From assembly GCF_014154935.1 (NCBI RefSeq), contig NZ_JACEHH010000036.1, positions 1 to 64,000 of the forward strand: a DNA stretch of 64,000 nt, written 5' to 3'. This DNA comes from Stieleria mannarensis. GTDB lineage: Bacteria > Planctomycetota > Planctomycetia > Pirellulales > Pirellulaceae. The position numbers and the translations under genes were made by a program. This document shows, piece after piece, positions 62,795-64,000 of the stretch. The notes beneath the pieces are model-generated. The model was not told where the DNA came from. It saw nothing but the letters and a program-made list of their open reading frames with translations, and searched no databases. Positions within the stretch are counted from its first letter, which is position 1. Each line of letters opens with the position of its first letter.

Positions 62795-64000
62795 ATGAAC
62801 CGTGCAACGACCAGCCGATCCCGACGACGCGCTGCCCTTCCCAATCGCCCTCGGCGGCGACGGCGATTAGCCCTCCAGAAAATGGAAGAGCGCCGGTTGC
62901 TGGCCAGTGACTTGCCCTTCGGCGCCACCCCGGTCGACACCGGCGAGTTCATGCTCGGCACCGTCACCGTGACGCCGGTGTTCTTCGAAAGTGACGGCTC
63001 GATCGATCCGGAGACACAGGATTGGACCGAAACGGAAATCGACGACACGCTGGCCAAGATCCGTGACAGCGTGGATTGGTGGAGCGACCTGCTGGCGACG
63101 CAAACGTCGGTCCACACGCTGGATTTCGTGATCGACGATCACTATGCCCGAAATCCGGTTCCCACCGGATACGAACCGATCGACAACAGCAGCCTAAAAT
63201 TCAAAAACTACGTCGGCAATTGGCTGACCGAGCTGGGCTATGGCGACGCACCCTCGATCGAACGCGCCGTCGCGCTGTTCAACGATTCACAGCGACAAGC
63301 CCATCAAACCGATTGGGCGTTCACCATGTTCGTCGTCGATTCCTCCGACGACGAAGACGGTTTCTTCGAGAGCGGTGGTTTCATCGGGGCGTTTGCCTAT
63401 CCCGGCGGACTGTTCATGGTGGTCCCGTCGCATCGCCCCACTTCGACCTTCACCCACGAAATGGGACACATCTTTTGGGCCCGTGATGAATACCCCGGCG
63501 CCGGCAGCTGGACCGACCAACGGGGCTACTACAACGCGCAAAACCTGAACGCCTCGGACAACCCGACCCCGGGATTTGAACAAGAGGACAGCATCATGCG
63601 GGGCGGCGTCGTCGTCACCCGTGCGTTCGACAACTTGGTTTCCCCCGAATCGACGCTGGCGATGATCGGCTGGCGCGACAGCGACGGCGACGGCATCTTT
63701 GATCTTGCCGACGTCCCGCTCCAGCTCGATGCGATCGGTTCCTACGACGTGGAAACCGGTGTCTACTCGTTCCGCGGATCCGCCGCCGTCGACACGCTGG
63801 CCAATCAAAACTCCGCCGGCATGCAAAGTGACATCACGCTCGCTCGGATTAGCGAGCTGCAATACCGACTCGATAACGGCAATTGGCAAACCGCATTGTC
63901 GCCCGATGCGACACGCGTTGAATTCGACCTGCAAATCTCAATCGAATCGCCCTTCGATCAAATCGCTTGGCGGGCGATCGACTCCGACACCGGCATCACC
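62795..64000 (+). CDS. Secreted zinc metalloprotease-like protein (partial, 3' end beyond window)
   Basis: 402 residues visible, no stop reached. The N-terminus is Arg-rich and then 'ALQKMEERRLLASDLPFG' (about 26-43), the same class of planctomycete motif as in the giant protein. The protease site is 'FTHEMGHIFWARDEY': H221, E222 and H225 bind zinc and catalyse, and D231 falls where metzincins have the third ligand, as in the HExxHxxGxxD (snapalysin-type) variant, although the Gly is Trp228. 'EDSIMRGGVV' downstream fits a Met-turn. A 'DSDGDGIFD' calcium loop follows near residue 293. It would be exported and cut proteins outside the cell. Start ATG 62795 is the first in frame; the gene is intact as far as seen. 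Confidence 0.85.
   Translation, partial: MNRATTSRSRRRAALPNRPRRRRRLALQKMEERRLLASDLPFGATPVDTGEFMLGTVTVTPVFFESDGSIDPETQDWTETEIDDTLAKIRDSVDWWSDLLATQTSVHTLDFVIDDHYARNPVPTGYEPIDNSSLKFKNYVGNWLTELGYGDAPSIERAVALFNDSQRQAHQTDWAFTMFVVDSSDDEDGFFESGGFIGAFAYPGGLFMVVPSHRPTSTFTHEMGHIFWARDEYPGAGSWTDQRGYYNAQNLNASDNPTPGFEQEDSIMRGGVVVTRAFDNLVSPESTLAMIGWRDSDGDGIFDLADVPLQLDAIGSYDVETGVYSFRGSAAVDTLANQNSAGMQSDITLARISELQYRLDNGNWQTALSPDATRVEFDLQISIESPFDQIAWRAIDSDTGIT

Overview
The window looks like a GC-rich chromosome segment from a planctomycete, most likely of the Pirellulaceae (Rhodopirellula/Stieleria-like). Reasons: two divergent sulfatases, Uma2 proteins, ECF sigma/anti-sigma pairs, an FHA protein, a MoxR/VWA pair, very long secreted proteins whose N-termini carry the planctomycete 'ME(S/E)LE(T)R.LLA' type motif, weak or absent Shine-Dalgarno sequences, and intergenic regions packed with small palindromic repeats. 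This is inference from gene content; no 16S rRNA or tRNA gene was seen.

Layout. 1-9.2 kb: small secreted protein, BASS-type transporter plus esterase, two divergent sulfatases, a Uma2 gene between matching repeat arrays, a VOC protein and a GxxExxY-like protein followed by a minisatellite. 9.2-11.4 kb: arsenosugar-type methyltransferase and radical SAM ArsS-like enzyme. 11.5-16.6 kb: membrane glycosyltransferase, polyprenyl-phosphate-type glycosyltransferase, methyltransferase and aldehyde dehydrogenase. 16.9-21.9 kb: RNase R, then gcvT, gcvH and a lipoate-ligase-family gene, which together can build and charge part of the glycine cleavage system (no gcvP here). 22.3-24.3 kb: FHA protein, ECF sigma factor and anti-sigma-like protein in one tight operon. 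24.5-34.3 kb: secreted pseudo-esterase, small membrane protein, MoxR ATPase plus VWA protein, and a low-complexity lipoprotein. 34.4-40.1 kb (minus strand): a second ECF sigma/anti-sigma pair, then a three-gene set: four-helix membrane protein, CHAT-like/transglutaminase-like fusion, and alpha/beta hydrolase. 40.5-46 kb (minus): glycyl-tRNA synthetase, CoA-transferase, Uma2 and TPR lipoprotein. 46.5-62.3 kb: one 5,267-residue secreted protein. 62.8-64 kb: start of a second secreted protein with an intact zinc-protease motif, running off the window.

Most notable: (1) the CHAT-like/transglutaminase-like fusion operon at 35.7-40.1 kb, a candidate uncharacterised conflict or signalling system; (2) a five-copy family of intergenic hairpin elements built from variable numbers of GGTCAAAAAAT / ATTTTTTGACC units, one copy of which supplies the C-terminus of a glycosyltransferase and another of which carries a 10 x 13 bp minisatellite; (3) a metzincin-like segment in the giant protein in which every zinc ligand and the catalytic Glu are replaced, next to a gene with an intact version; (4) an esterase-fold protein whose nucleophile position is Gly; (5) at least five other small inverted-repeat families between genes.
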